From Miscanthus floridulus (taxonomy: Eukaryota; Streptophyta; Magnoliopsida; Poales; Poaceae), in NCBI RefSeq assembly GCF_019320115.1, contig NC_089591.1, positions 17,276,502 through 17,340,501 on the forward strand: a stretch of 64,000 nt of DNA, given 5' to 3'. The translations under genes were made by a program, and so were the position numbers. Positions within the stretch are counted from its first letter, which is position 1. Each line of letters starts with the position of its first letter. Below are positions 1-13,176 of the stretch, one piece after another. The notes under the pieces are model-generated. The model searched no databases and was not told the origin of the DNA. It saw only the letters and a list, made by a program, of their open reading frames with translations.

Positions 1-304
1 ACTCACACTTACCTGGGCATAGAGGCAATCGATCCATACATTACCATTCAAGCGAATGTCATCCACACAATAGCATGCCGTATGGACGACGAAAGTAAAA
101 ACCCCCATGTTAGTACTTAGATAGCCACCTAATAGTCCTTAACTAGGCATAAAGGAGGATGTCGCTAGCACAGTTTTGCAAATAAGTTTTGACAAATTTG
201 CCTGTAGCTAAAGTTTTAGTCAAAATAGGATTTTTAAAACCAAAACTTTGTTTATAAAACTATGTACATGATAGTATTATGCTTAATCTTGCTCTGACAC
301 CAGC
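1..304 (-). mobile_element. Leader of gypsy element A (runs off left edge)
   Basis: This is the first part of the internal region of a minus-strand Ty3/gypsy element whose 5' LTR begins at 305 on the plus strand. A primer-binding site lies two bases from the LTR. The rest is AT-rich leader with no long ORF on either strand. Coding sequence, if present, lies beyond position 1. The assignment rests on the PBS next to a TG...CA-bounded LTR. The element is probably a Tekay/Del-type chromovirus, inferred from the large LTR and Met-type primer site only. Confidence 0.7.
291..302 (-). promoter_or_regulatory. Primer-binding site of element A
   Basis: Minus-strand sequence TGGTGTCAGAGC is separated from the LTR end by two bases. 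It differs by one base (G for A at position 5) from the initiator-tRNA-Met site TGGTATCAGAGC seen in E1 and E3. It fixes the LTR at 305-20706 as the 5' LTR of a minus-strand element. Confidence 0.75.
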
Positions 305-3300
305 TGTAACAGAACCGCCCAATTTATACAAGATCAAGTATGGCTGTCCCCGTTTAGCATGTTGACGTGCACGTACTTTCACTTATATAAACCCGGTAGT
401 CTATCGAGTGTCACGAAGGACCTCGGTAAATCAACATCACAACCAAGATCGCGTGATTAAGCAAATACACATCACATACGCAGAGTTGCAGCAGAAATAA
501 TATTACAAATGGGTTCACAATAATAAAACAAGTTTGGGTTTCAAAACCGCTTAGTGAAAACAACATAATAGTTTTCAAATAACTACATTAATATAAGTTT
601 CAAATACAATGCTAGCATAAGTGACATCGTCAGACAAAAGCATATAGATGAGAACTAAATATAGAGTCACCGAGCCCACCGGTGGTTAGCCACCATCTTC
701 AACAGGCCGAGAACTTCACTTGCAACATGGTGGGATAAACCCTGAGTACTCGAATGTACTCAGCTAGACTTACCTGTCATAAACCAGAAATAAAGTGACA
801 CCAAGGATTATGCTAGGCTTTATTAGTGGATCTTGCTGGACAACCTCTTTGCATAAAAGCTTGAGTAATCATTAGCATTATTAACCTGTACTAGCAGCGA
901 CTTTTGACCATTTCCTACCATCTATATTAGCACATGCACTAATCAATCACTTGATTAAGTTGCAAACAATAATAACCATATTAGGTATTTCATGGCTCAT
1001 TATCATTATCATAATCATCATCATCATCATTTAACCATATCTTTAAATTTAGTGAATCTACGTTGCTGCTACTCAGTCAAGTTCTCACTATCCGGGGGAG
1101 ACGGCGATTCGAATCGATTCCTATCTAGCTGAAGGGGTATTCCTCACACAAACCCTGCTTCCCCCGTTAGGGTCGCAATCAAGTCACCTTTTGTACAACT
1201 CAGGAAAAAAAAGAAAAGTCGTGGGTCCGGATAGCGCCGCATTCTCAAGGGTGACACTCTACGAGGAAGTGCAGGACTTTTAAACACCTGACCCCTTGGA
1301 CTCACGCCAAGCACATCCTTACTGCCTCTAGAATGCGCACGACCCCTCGGTTCTTAGCCTGAGTCAAACTACTAGGCTTCGCAGTCAGAATGACTTATCC
1401 GGCTAGTTAAGTGTTAGGCTACGTTCAACATGACATGAGGACGTATAGCGAATCGGTCCTTAAACAACATAGACGGGGATAGATTCACACCCAATTCCTC
1501 CATGCCTTGTTGCCATCATCCCATCCGGTCTCTTTTCATTATTAACACATGGTTCTTTTCCACGATAGCAAATATAGCCAACCATGACCAGAGCTCATCC
1601 TACATCTCGCAGGTGATAGGAAATCACCTGACTTCTACCGGTCTAAGCATAGCTAAGCATCATTCGATCCTACACATAATTAGGATTCATAGGATTTTAT
1701 CTAGACAAGGTAAGGATATAATACATCAGTTGGTTCCAACCAATTCCTATACTTAATGCATCATCAATAATAAAAGATACTCAAGATATTTGTTAAAACA
1801 TGGGAGACTTAGAATGCTCCGGGGCTTGCCTGGAATCCAACACTAGGTTAGTGTTTGTTGGACGACACTCGCTTGGTGAGCATCTCCGGTTCAGGCAAGT
1901 ACTCCAGGGGTCCTTCCATCTTCAGGTTTGGCACCAACAATCCCATCCTTCACATGGTTCTTCTAGTGTACCTAGATGAGATGCAAGATGCAAGTGCATG
2001 AATATGAAGAATGGTAATATGAGATGCATCACATAATAGCATTCAAGGCAAACATAAGACCATGCAAGACATAGGCACCTAGAGTTATTTAACTAAACAT
2101 CACACAACCTATTATAAAGGGATAGTAAACATATTAGGCATAGCACACAAGTGAACTTAAGTTCAGATATTGCACACATGCATTAATCAAGAACTAACCA
2201 ACATGTTTAGCCAAAACAAGAGCAAGCTAAGGCAATCACCTAGCACATGTATAGAAATCTAGACTGCAGCACAACAGTCACTTGTTTTATCCATAACTGG
2301 AGATATAAGCATCCAACAAGGGTGACCCTAGACTTTCTGGAAAGCTAATGAAATTTCCTACAACATTGTTATTACCACCAAAATCTCATTCCAAAGCTAA
2401 CCAGGTCAACCATACCAATGTTTTAGATCTTCCCAGAACTAGGACAGAAAAGTAGTAGTAATTTCAAAAATGTAAAACTAGAGTTATAGACAACAAAAAA
2501 GCATGAAACTTAACTTTATAGAAAGTTTATTAAATTATCTAAAACATGTTTATTATCACCACAAGGTGATTCTACCATTAAGAAGGTCAATCAAGCACAA
2601 TTGAGCACCTCTGTCCAGACTTGCACAGATTCTGCCATGCAACTTCGCAAGCTTATAACTGGAGCTCTACAACACCAAAAGGGATGATCTTTAACAATTT
2701 GTAAATCTCATGAAAGGAACTACACTTGTTCTATTATCTCTATGACATGATTCAAAGCGTAGCTAAGTCAAACAAGACAATCATGCAGATCTCTACAGAG
2801 AGCATGCAAAATATGACAATGAACTTACAAAATCTATAGCTCCTAAATTATCTGGCCTATGTCCATGCAATTTGAACACAAGCAAGATTATGAAATTAGC
2901 TACAACTTTGGTATTCACTACAACCACAGCAAACATCATTTCCACCACAAAAATGATTGCACAAGCAAAACTGCAAATGCAGCCCAACAACAGGGTACAA
3001 AAAACTGATAGGAACTTCAGAGAAGCATAACTGGAGTTGTAGACCTCTAACAATCATGAATCATAACTTTTTGAAAATATTATGAAGTTGCCTAAAATTT
3101 TCTTAGTATCATCATAAGATTATTCTACAGCTAACAAGGTCAATTAATCTAATGAATGCATCTCTATCCAAAATATGGTCAGAACCTAACATGTCACTTT
3201 AAACAGATATAACTAGTGTTCTACATCTACAATAAATGTGGTTCTAGACTTTTTGGAAATCTTAGAAAATTCTAAACAACTTTGTTATAAACACCTAAAG

Positions 3301-4143
3301 CTAACTCTACTACTAAAAAGTACCCACAGTACCAACAAGGCAATCCTGTCTGGGTTTATGCAGAAACAACCATAGAGATTTGAGAACTATAACGCAAGAT
3401 CTACGTAACCAAAAATCATGATATTTAACTTTTTCAAAAGACTAAGAAAAGTACTACAACTCATGTATCATTATAAAGTCATTATTCATAACTTAACTAA
3501 GCCAATTAATTCAAACATGCAGGACTATTCAGAATAGGAGCAAAGCAATATAGTAATTTGTTATTTTTATAGATCTTAAACTGTCAAGCCTAAAATACTA
3601 AAATTTTTACCAGACATCAAGAATAACCTTAGTAGCACTCCACAAAAATTTCACAATTATTTGAGCACAACAACTGCAGTTATGAAAAAGACAAGACACA
3701 ACTAGTATAAAAAACCTAACTGCATAAATCTATTTTTACAGCAAAATATTTAAACTAAAGCATGCCATATTATAGATCTACTGCATAGATAACTTCATAA
3801 GGATTCTAAAAAGTCATCATTTACTATTTTACGATTTTTCAACTAATTACTATGAATTTTCAAAGATGATAATTCAAATCTGCATAAATGAAAGAAAAAG
3901 GGATGTAGATCTTGCATCGGGGTCCCTACAGAAAATATAAATCAATGTCAGTGAACAGGTCCTGCAGGCACTATTCAAACAAGTCATATATGTGCATTTG
4001 GGCCCATACTTTCCTTCGAATTTTAACCCAAGGTCCCTGGCGGGATTTTGGAGTAGAGGAAGTTGGGGCCGGCCGTGGGGGTGCTCGTCGGTGGGGGAGA
4101 AGGGGCGGCAGAGCACAAGGGGGGCCCGCACACAATTGCTGGT
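305..4143 (-). repeat. Element A 5' LTR, left part (split by E1)
   Basis: The LTR starts with TGTAACAGAACC at 305 and continues to 4143, where E1 is inserted. It resumes after the duplicated CTGGT at 19241 and ends GGGTGTTACA at 20706, about 5.3 kb in total. A second copy of the same family lies inverted at 58750-64000. The segment is AT-rich and non-coding. Short ORFs in it (for example at 1502 and 2793) are not gene-like. The stretch 3900-4143 becomes GC-rich on approach to the promoter-proximal part. Confidence 0.85.
4139..4143. repeat. Target-site duplication of E1, left copy
   Basis: CTGGT precedes the TG of the left E1 LTR and recurs directly after the CA of the right LTR at 19236-19240. 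The 5-bp direct repeat defines the E1 ends and shows it inserted into the element A LTR. Confidence 0.95.
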
Positions 4144-6079
4144 TGAAACAACCCTGATTTCCATGAAGGGAAATCCACAATGTTGAAGTATAATAAGACC
4201 GTTGTAGATCATATTACCCAAATTCCAGCCGAATATCACATCGATACAATGATAATATCAGAGTATAAATAGTGTGGAAGTACTTAAATTATTACATTGC
4301 CGTATTGGCGGAATCAAAAGTAGCATTCATTCGGAACAGCTTGAAGATAAGATCGCCAAACTCGAGCGTAGGCATGAACCCCTCAATCGTCAAACTCCTC
4401 GGAGCTATACTCCTTAGCAGAACCTGTATGCCAAAATTTATCAGTACGATTTGTACTGGCCACTCCCAACCCTATGAGCATTGTTTTGTGGAAATTGGAT
4501 GCCAGTTGGATATAGTCAAAAGGAACCTATAAGGCTGGGGTTTCCTATGCATTAGCATATCAAGTATATATTAGTAGTTTGTCAAGTTTTAACACCATTC
4601 CCACACACATTCCACCCCATTTCCATTCTAGAGCCATGTTTCGATCCTAGGATCGATATACCTCCATCACCATCAACACCATACCATCGCTCAGTCGACA
4701 GGCCAACTCCCTCTCAGCACTGCCTCAAGGCCCGTAGCCCCTAGCTACGACCGACACTCTCTCACAGGGGAAGAAGAGAAGGACTCATCTCACTATCTAG
4801 TTTAAGCGAAACCCAGGAAAGGTCCATAGCCGACAAGTCGGCACATGTATCGATCGATCAACCATACACTCTGCAGATGTTTTACATAACCACAAGATCC
4901 GCCTTCCTCGCTGACCATCATCAACTAGGCTGATTTTGGCCACTTGCTAGCCTAGGATAATGCCACTCTACCATTCAGCCCTAGTACACCCCAGTCTAGT
5001 CAGGGGTGGCTGAAACTGTGAGTCATGAGCCAGGTCCACAAGGTCTCCATGAAGTCTCGGAAGGGTGTGGGGGAAATCCTCCACGCCCCGTACCTCCTTA
5101 CACTGTCCGCTATCAACCTAGCAGTAGTGACAATATCCTACCAAGTAGTCCGGTCGTCCCGCACCATATAGGGCGAGTGATACGTAAGGCTTCCCGGTGA
5201 ATCTAAGTACTAGTAAGTCCTTAGGGGTGACCAAGCTAGAATGTCTTCATCAGGGTTTCCATTTATTGTGCCACCACAGCACCTCCATCCCGGGCTCCTC
5301 CCATCATAGGTTCACACACAGGACCACCTCATATACCATTTACCCACCACAGGTATCCATTCCAGGGGTGCCCAGGTAGCACCTCATGGCAAGACTTGCC
5401 CTAGGCTCATCATATACTCCAACTTGGTCAACATAACCCTCACCCTCCACACACCCAAGTCACAAACGCAGCACTCTCCCCAAAGTCCAGATAACACCAG
5501 TTTCCATCACGCATGTGGTATAAGCATAGCAGAAGTATAAATAATGAAACATATATAGCAGTGAACGTGTGTCTAGCCTAATAGTAGGGTATGCACGGGT
5601 AAGGTTGCGTCAAGGTAAAGGCCTTCAAGTAAGCATACTACCATGCAATTCCTATCATGAAATGACTGTAGCAGTAAAAGTGAAGCAATAGCAGTTCTAT
5701 ATTAGCCATGCGTAATAGGTGCTACGAGATTAGGTGGGATGTGGCACCTTCAGTGTAGTCATCTCTGTTCTCCTCACAGTACTCCCAATCCTCGTCTGTC
5801 TGGTTCTCCTCCGAGTCTACAAATGATCGCATTATAGTCGCGTTAGCGATGTCTATAGAATAGCACAAAGAAGCAATGAAAATTCAAAAGAGCCAAATGC
5901 ACTCAAACATGGGTTCATTGCGTAGAGCTCAATTTTAGATGAATTTTGGTCCTAGTTTCGTATTTTTCTGAGGTCATATGAATTAGTTATGAATTTCTGA
6001 AGTTTAAATAATTTCTGAAAATGGAAAAAGGCTGAATTAATCCTAGGCTGACACATGTCATGCAGTGACTGGTCCACGT

Positions 6080-6480
6080 GGCATGCTGACGTCAACATGA
6101 CATCAGCATGATGTCAACATGACATCAGCATGACATCAGCGTCTCGGTTCTGAGCTGACAGGTGGGGTCCAGCTGACATCAGCATGACGTCAGCAACGTC
6201 ATCAGTTCTGACAGGTGGGTCCAGGGGCTCTTGGGTCACTGACATGTGGGTCCGGTCAAAGTCAACGTCAGTCAATGAGCAAGTCAATGATCAACGGTCA
6301 ATGGTCAGAGTCACCGACATGTGGGGCCTGGGCTACTGACGTCAGCAGCTGATGTCATCATGATGTCAGCATGACATCACCTCGGCTGTGTTGCTACTGA
6401 CATGTGGGTCCCACGTGATGTCATCATGACGTCAGCATCTGACATGTGGGTCTAGAGTGTCTGTGCCACTGACATGTGGG
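6080..6480. repeat. Degenerate TGACATCAGCATGA repeats with TGACGTCA palindromes
   Basis: A short unit of the form TGA(C/T)(G/A)TCA-GCA is repeated many times, interleaved with copies of CTGACATGTGGGTC. Perfect TGACGTCA palindromes occur near 6089, 6186, 6340 and 6426. The right LTR holds a shorter version of the same array (about 16830-17160). TGACG is the known core of as-1/TGA-type bZIP sites. A regulatory role here is inference. Confidence 0.7.
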
Positions 6481-7593
6481 GCCAGGTCAACGATCGACGT
6501 TGACCAGTCAACAGTCAACACGGACTGGGTCTCAAACAGGCTTCGGGTTGGGCCGGTCTGGGCCAAGCCAGGCCGGACACGTGGCAAGCTGTGACGCTGC
6601 CATGTCGTAGCCATGGGCCTCTACTAGGCTTTGTCCATAGTGCTGGCTCATGGTGCGTGGTTCATGGTGGACGCAGGTTCACGGTCCATGGACCTAAGAT
6701 AGGGTCCATGGTGGACCGAGTCCACCCTTCTTCTCTCAGGCACGGTTCATGTGCACTGGGTGCAGGCGTGGACGACCGGCGAGGGGAGTCTCCCTTGTTT
6801 CTCCCATGGCTGTGCTCCTGCCAGTGGCATGCTCATTGGTGAGCCTCCGTGGCAGCGCTGGTGTCCAATTGGGGAGGGGAAAGGCTTCCCTAGGCCATGA
6901 CGATCATGATGCTGGGGTCTAAGTGGTGGCCGGGCCCTTCCAGGGCATTGGCCACGGCGGCTGGTGGCTTGGCAGTGCTCGCCGGTGGTGAGGTCGCGCA
7001 TGCAGGCTCTCCGGTGGCTCGACTGGGCAGATAGGGGCTTCTGCGGTTCCGTGGGTGCACGGCGAAGGCGTCCAGGGCTTAAGGCGTGGCTTCGGGTTCC
7101 CAGGTGGCCAGTAGGGACTCCCCGGTGGCCATGGCGACATGGTGACGATGGCAAGGCGCGCGGGTGATCTATGGGGCTCTGGTGGGGTGGTCACAGCGTG
7201 GTCGCGGATGTGTGCGTGGGTGCGTGTGTTCCCAGCGGCCGGAGACGGCCCTAGCCTACGCGCTCCCAGTGTGGAGCGCCATGGTCGACAAGGTGAGGTT
7301 TGGTGGCGGGCAGGGAGAGACTGGAAGGGGGCTCACCGTGGGTGTCGAAGGCGATAGGGTGGCGATGCAGTGGCGGTTCGAGGCCGTGTAGCTCCGGTAG
7401 CCATGCAGTGTCGACCTGCGACCGTGATGATGACGACGGCGTTGCCCTCGGCTCTGGCGGCTTCGGCAGCACGCGGGGGCTCTGATCCTCCTCACACGAT
7501 CTCCCTCTCAGCCCTCTACTCTCGGTGTGGTGCAGCTGCTAGGCCACCAAGCGGTGGTTGTGGCTGAGGGAGAGGCTAAGGCACTGGGCGTGG

Positions 7594-7601
7594 CTTTATA
7601 G
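7594..7601 (-). promoter_or_regulatory. TATA box in E1 3' LTR
   Basis: Minus-strand CTATAAAG sits in a GC-rich context, followed downstream by pyrimidine- and CA-rich sequence like a plant transcription start. The same motif is conserved in the right LTR at 18311-18318. Confidence 0.6.
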
Positions 7602-8520
7602 CCGAGCACCATGCCTCCCATGGCGGTTGGCATCGTGCGGTGGAGGCATGTGCACTGCATCAGACGGTGGCACGGTGTTGCATGAGCACGGCACAAGGAG
7701 GATAGGGTCATGCCCCGGGCATGACCCCCTGGCCCGCCCCTGCCACTGCTGTCGGCTCTTGGTCGCACGGGCGGTTGAGCGTGGCGTGGAGAAGATGAAC
7801 AGGGAAAGGCTGACGGGTGAGGCTCGGCAGTTAGCGACAGCAGGCGAAGCGGAGGGCATGCGGGCATGCTGGGCCGGCTCATGGGCCGTGCACGTGCACT
7901 GGGAAGACAGGAAGGGGGTTGGCAGGCCGGTTGGGCTGGCTGGCTGGCGCGGGCCAAGCAGGTCGAGCCTGCGAGGCCTTCTTCTTCCTCTTTTCTTTTT
8001 CTGTTTTATTTTCCAACTTCCTTATTTGAATTCAATTTTGATTTTTAAATTTGGATTCCAAATTGGTGCACCATATTCATTGGAGTTTTTGATATGAGGC
8101 CCACAACATACTTATATATATACTAGGAATTTATTTAGCTATTTTGTATAACAAAAATAGGTGTGGTTTTTGTTATACAAAGGTAGAATTAGTTTTTCTC
8201 TTTAAACCTTTATTCCTTGGTTTGAGTTTTAATTATTTTATGGTTTATTATTTTATTGGAGTTGTTAAGCATATCATAACTCAAATGGAAATCCAAATCA
8301 CATTTTGAATTAACAATGTATGCAATACTTTATTTGTTAGAATTTAAATAAACACAATTAACTAATGACATGCCATGTTTATGTGTTAACTTGGGTTGGG
8401 GTTAGACCTAATGCATTTCTTTGGTTGGGTTCCTATTCATGACACTCATCATCACCTAGGAGTTTTGAGAAAAATTTTGTAGTTGGTATTTTTGGGCTAT
8501 GGATTTTTGGGTTGTTACAG

Positions 8521-8532
8521 TCCTACCCCCTT
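8521..8532 (-). promoter_or_regulatory. E1 polypurine tract
   Basis: Minus-strand AAGGGGGTAGGA lies directly upstream of the 3' LTR start (TGTAACAACC). It closely matches the E3 tract AAGGGGGGTAGAAT and sets the element's orientation. Confidence 0.8.
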
Positions 8533-8553
8533 AACAGAATCTCGTCCTCAAGA

Positions 8554-11500
8554 TTAAAGCGTAACGTACTCTTCGAAAAGATAAGGATAGTGTAGCCAGA
8601 GGTCAGACTCTTTCTCTCATGTTGCTTCTCTCTCTGTGTAATTGCTCCATTGGATCTTGCACATAGGAATAGTCTTGCTTTAGGTCTCTTTGGTATCTTT
8701 GCCCAGAATTTTGATTGGATGTTCTTTATACTCGAGTGTATCTTGAAGTTGGAACTACTTCATCGGGCACTCTCACACACTTGCGTAGCTATGAGACATG
8801 GAATACGGGATGTACACCCATCAATTCCTTGAGTAGCTCAAGTTTGTAAGCGAGCTTTCCAATCCTCTTGCAAATCTTGTATGGGCCAACAAATCTAGGG
8901 GCAAGCTTTCCTTTCACATGGAATCTGACGGTTCCACGTAGCGGGGATACTTTGAGATAGACAAAGTCTCCCACATTGAACTCAAGTTCTCTTCTTCTTT
9001 TGTTAGCATAGCTCTTGTATCGACTTTGGGCAATTCTCAAGTTCTCCTTTACTTGCACAACTCCTTCTGCATCTTGAATTTTAGCAGAGTCAAAGAATGA
9101 TCTTTCTCCCGGTTGGGACCACATCAAAGGTGTCTTACAAGGTCTGCCATACAGAGCTTCAAATGGCAACATCTTGATACTGGCTTGGTAGCTATTGTTG
9201 TAAGAGAACTCTGCATAGGGTAGGCATTTCTCCCAGTCAGAGCCATAATTTAGTACACTAGCGCGAAGCATGTCTTCTAAGATCTGATTTACTCGTTCAG
9301 TCTGTCCATCTGTCTGTGGGTGATAAGCGGTACCGAAGTCAAGTTTGGTTCCAATGGACTGGTGCAGAGCTTCCTAGAATTGGGACACAAACTAAGGACC
9401 ATGGTCAGATACAATACTAGAAGGTGCTCCATGCAGTCTGAGAATATGCTCAACATATAGATCTGCTAGTTTTTTGGCATTGGTCTTGGTCTTAACTGGT
9501 ACAAAGTGAGCAATCTTGGTCAAATGATCAACAATCACCTAGATGGAATTATTGCTTTTCTATGAACGGGGCAATCCAACTATGAAATCCATGGATATAC
9601 TCTCCCATTTCCACTCGGGAACATCAAGAGGTTTTAGCAAACCTGTAGGCCTTTGATGTTCAACCATGACTCTATTATAGGTGTCACATCATGCCACATG
9701 TCCTGTAATGTCTGTCTTCATGCCTTTCCACCAGAAGTGTTTCTTCAAGTCTTGATACATCTTTGAACCTCCCGGGTGGATACAGTACTTGGAATCGTGA
9801 GCTTCTGATAGAATTTCTTCTCATAGTACTGGGTCAGATGGAACACAGATTCTGTTCTTGAACCAGATGGTTCCTTGTTCATCTTCTTGGTGGTTGGTCT
9901 TGTAGCCCAGTTTTATCAGACCATGGAGATATTCGATCTCTTCACAACTTTTCTAAGCTTGACGGATGTGATCTGTGAGATCATACTGTATGCGAAGCTC
10001 ATTCAACAGGCCATGTGGTAGTATCTCTAGTTGGAAATCATCAATCTCTTCCTTGAGCTCAGGTGGTATGGATTCAGTGATCAAGGTGTGACAGTAACTC
10101 TTGCGACTAAGAGCATCTGTGACTACATTAGCTTTTCCCGAATGATAGTGAATTTCTAGGTCATAATCCTTGATCAACTCTAGCCATCGGTGTTGCCTCA
10201 TATTTAGATCTTCCTGAGTGAAAAAGTACTTCAAGCTCTTGTGATCCGTATAGATATCACACTTGTTACCTATCAAGTAGTGTCTCTAGATCTTCAAGGC
10301 ATGCACAACTGCTGCTAATTCAAGATCATGGGTTGGGTAATGGTTCTTGTGTTCTTTCAACTGTTGAGACGCATATGCTATCACTCTTCCATCTTGCATC
10401 AGTACACAACCAAGTCCTTAATGGGATGCATCACAATAGACCATGAAATCTTTGCTGATATCAGGCAATGCTAGCATAGGAGTTGTGGTAAGCTTCTGTT
10501 TCAATTCCTAGAAGCTTTGTTCACACTCGGGCGTCCATTCAAACTCCTTAGTCTTCTTCAGAAGGTTGGTCATTGGACGGGCTATCTTGGAGAAGTTCTC
10601 GATGAATCGGCGATAATATCCGGCCAATCCCAAGAAACTCTTGACTTCTGTCACATTGCAGGGTTGATCCCACTCTTTCACGGCTTCAATCTTGGCTGGA
10701 TCAACTACAACACCTTCAGCTGATAGTACATGGCCTAAGAAGGCAACTTCCTGTAGCCAAAACTCACATTTGCTGAACTTTGCATAGAGCTGATGTTGGG
10801 CTAATTTCTCAAGCACGGTTCTTAGATGATGTTCATGTTCTTCAGTGGTGAATAGACAAGGATGTCATCAATGAATACTACCACGAACTTATCCAGTTCA
10901 TCCATGAAAACCTTATTCATCATGTTCATAAAGTATGCGGGAGCATTCATGAGTCCAAAGGATACCACAGTGAACTCAAACTACCCATACCTAGTCATGA
11001 AAGTTGTCTTCGGGATGTCACTCTCTCGAATCTTCATCTGATGATAGCCAGATCTAAGATCAATCTTGGTGAAATACTTGGCACCTCTAAGCTGATCAAG
11101 CAGATCATCGATCCTTGGCAGGGGGTACTTGTTCTTGATGGTGACTGCGTTCAAGTTCCAGTAATCAATGCACATTCTCATTGAGCCATCCTTCTTCTTA
11201 ACAAACAGAATAGGGGATCCCCAGGGTGAAGCACTAGGTCTGATATATCCCTTCGAGATGAGCTCATCAAGCTGTTTCTTGAGCTCGGCCAGTTCATCAA
11301 CTGACATGCGATAGGGTCTCTTAGCAATGGGTCCTATTCCTGGCAAGAGATCAATGATGAACTCTACATCACGGTCTGGTGGCATACCCGATAATTCTTC
11401 AGGGAACACATCAGGATAGTCTCTGACCACAGGCACATCATGAACTGTCTTCTCCTCTTTTTGTGATTCTGAACTGGCTTTAAGGGCACACAGGATAGAG

Positions 11501-11784
11501 GTGGACTTTCCAAACTGGGGCTCACATCTAATGACTTGGCCTGATGGGTGGGTCACTTGGACGTATCTAGGTGAACATGATATGATACCTCGGTGAAGGG
11601 TTAACCAATCCATACCTAAGATGACATCTAGGTTTGTGGAAGGTAGTAGGGTTAGGTCGGCTTTAAAGATAAGACCCTCAATGATAAGACTCACTCCCTT
11701 ACAAATGTGGGTGCATTTTAGATCTCCTAAAGGTGAGCTGGTGATGATAGGCCTTTCACGTGGGGTTACACACAGGTCATGTTC
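8554..11784 (-). pseudogene. E1 pol: protease-RT-RNase H-integrase-chromodomain, decayed
   Basis: On the minus strand the frame continues from gag through the end of the aspartic protease (DVILGMDW, near 11600) into reverse transcriptase. The RT has an LRSGYHQ block (near 11050) and FIDDIL catalytic motif (near 10870). A frameshift follows at about 10820-10850. RT-thumb and RNase H (VLMQDG, YTDHKSL near 10240) follow in the new frame, then the integrase with its zinc-binding N-terminus, [17 protein letters not shown] and NNSYQ blocks, and a GPY/F-like end (VGPYK near 8870). A chromodomain remnant ends at the TAA 8556-8554. A conserved Trp there is a TGA stop. Several other stops make this copy non-functional. 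Most domains are still easy to recognise. Confidence 0.9.
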
Positions 11785-13176
11785 TCATGTAAACTTGGAT
11801 GATATGTAAGAACAAGTTGCTCCTGAGTCAAATAGAACTGATGCGGTATTGCCATTAACTAAAAACATACCGTACACAACGTCAGGGGCAGCCTGTGCTT
11901 CCTTGGTGTCTAGATGGTTGAGACGTCCATGAGTAGTGGATCCCTTGAACTGAGACTTCTGAGTAGCTGAGTTCTGAGGGCGTTTAGTGGCTTTGTGACC
12001 TGGTTGGCCACAAGCAAAGCAGGTGAAAGGCGTACCACCTATAGGGGTTGGTGCGGGTGCCTTCCAGTTTCCAGTGCTCGGTGCGGAGCAGTTCTGTGCT
12101 GGGCGTTCAGTCATTGAGCGAGAATGATTGAAACGATCCTGAGTGTTGCGGTCCTGAGCGTAACGGTCTCGGGTGTGACGATCCTGAGCAGGGCGGGAGT
12201 ATTTGGCAGTGTAGCCTCCACTACCCCTACTCGATCTAGGGTTGTCATCCCTATTGTGGCAAGAGCATTCCCTGGATGGTGCATCTCTATAGAACCTCTT
12301 GCGATCATGACCACGGAGAGACTCCTCAGGCTTACGCTTCCTCTCCCTGTACTCCTCTCCAGCTTTAGCACGATCTTTCTCAATCTGGATGCAGCGATCC
12401 ACCAGAGCATGTAATGTGTTACTCTCAATACCACCAAACTTCAGCTTGATGTGCGGGTTAAGTCCCTTGCGGTAATAGTACAACTTTTCCTTCTTAGAGT
12501 TCACTACATAGGGAGGTGCATAGCATAGAAGGTTGGTGAAATGAGTAGTGTACTTAGTCACCCTATCCTTTCCCATCTTGATGTTGTGGAACTCCTCAGC
12601 TTTGGCCTTGATGACACCCTTGGGAATGTGATACTCAGTGAATGCTTCGGCGAACTCAACCCACGAGATGTTGGCAGGGTCCTCATGGGAATCACTAAAA
12701 CTGTCCCACCAAGTGCGTGCTGCACCTGTGAGCTGGTGTGCGGCTGCTCCAACACTCTCATCGTTGGTGAAAGTAGTGAGGTCAAGCTTCTTCTCCATCT
12801 CCTTGAGCCAGTCATTGGCTACAAGCGGGTCAGGGTCGGTGCCATCTTAGGTCGGTGGCCTTAGTTTTAGGAATCCTTCTAGCTTCCTTTGGAAGTCATT
12901 CTGCTAACCTCCCTAGCGACGGTTTGCTCCTTCAACAAGAGCTACAAGAAGCTAGGTCTATTGTGCCATCACTTCTACCAGGTTCAGTGGTGGTGGTGGT
13001 GGTGGAATGTTCTCCTTAGGTGGCGAGGTATTCTCCAGGTGGAAGGGTATCCCTCCATGTCCATGGCCACGACTGCGGCCATGGTTGTTGCCACCACATC
13101 CCCCATTGGGTTCAACTGGTTCAGGGGTGGGCGCACGTCCTCAATTCATTAGGCGATTAGATCGGCGGTTCGGCAT
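11785..13176 (-). pseudogene. E1 gag and start of protease, decayed
   Basis: I choose the minus-strand ATG at 13176 because it follows CAG directly and opens a Pro/Gly/Arg-rich N-terminus typical of Tekay Gag. Several stops interrupt the first 125 codons. From 12798 a 337-codon open stretch carries the retrotransposon Gag core (AARTWWDSF and the conserved FTEYHIPKG region) and an Arg-rich tail. The zinc knuckle CFACGQPGHKATKR lacks its last cysteine, which is arginine here. A protease active site, LFDSGATCS, lies near the end. The frame is shared with the first part of pol, so Gag-Pol was a single polyprotein. Gag packages the element's RNA. Confidence 0.9.

Larger units (their letters stand above)
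4144..8519 (-). repeat. E1 3' LTR (4376 bp)
   Basis: Reading on the minus strand, it begins TGTAACAACCC at 8519 and ends GGTTGTTTCA at 4144. It contains an AT-rich part (7980-8519), a strongly GC-rich block (about 6550-7980) holding the TATA box, a TGACGTCA-rich tandem region (6080-6480) and a final AT-rich part. ORFs in the GC-rich block (for example 7558-8097) have no recognisable domain and I do not treat them as genes. Confidence 0.93.

Noticed and set aside
6080..6480. CRISPR-like or satellite array
   Set aside because: Units are 10-20 bp, degenerate and without uniform spacers, inside a plant LTR.
7508..8097. Long ORFs on both strands in the GC-rich block of the E1 LTR (149 and 179 codons) and their copies near 18020-18547
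   Set aside because: They overlap on opposite strands, show no domain, differ between the two LTRs by frame-breaking changes and lie around the LTR promoter. GC-rich sequence lacks stops by chance.
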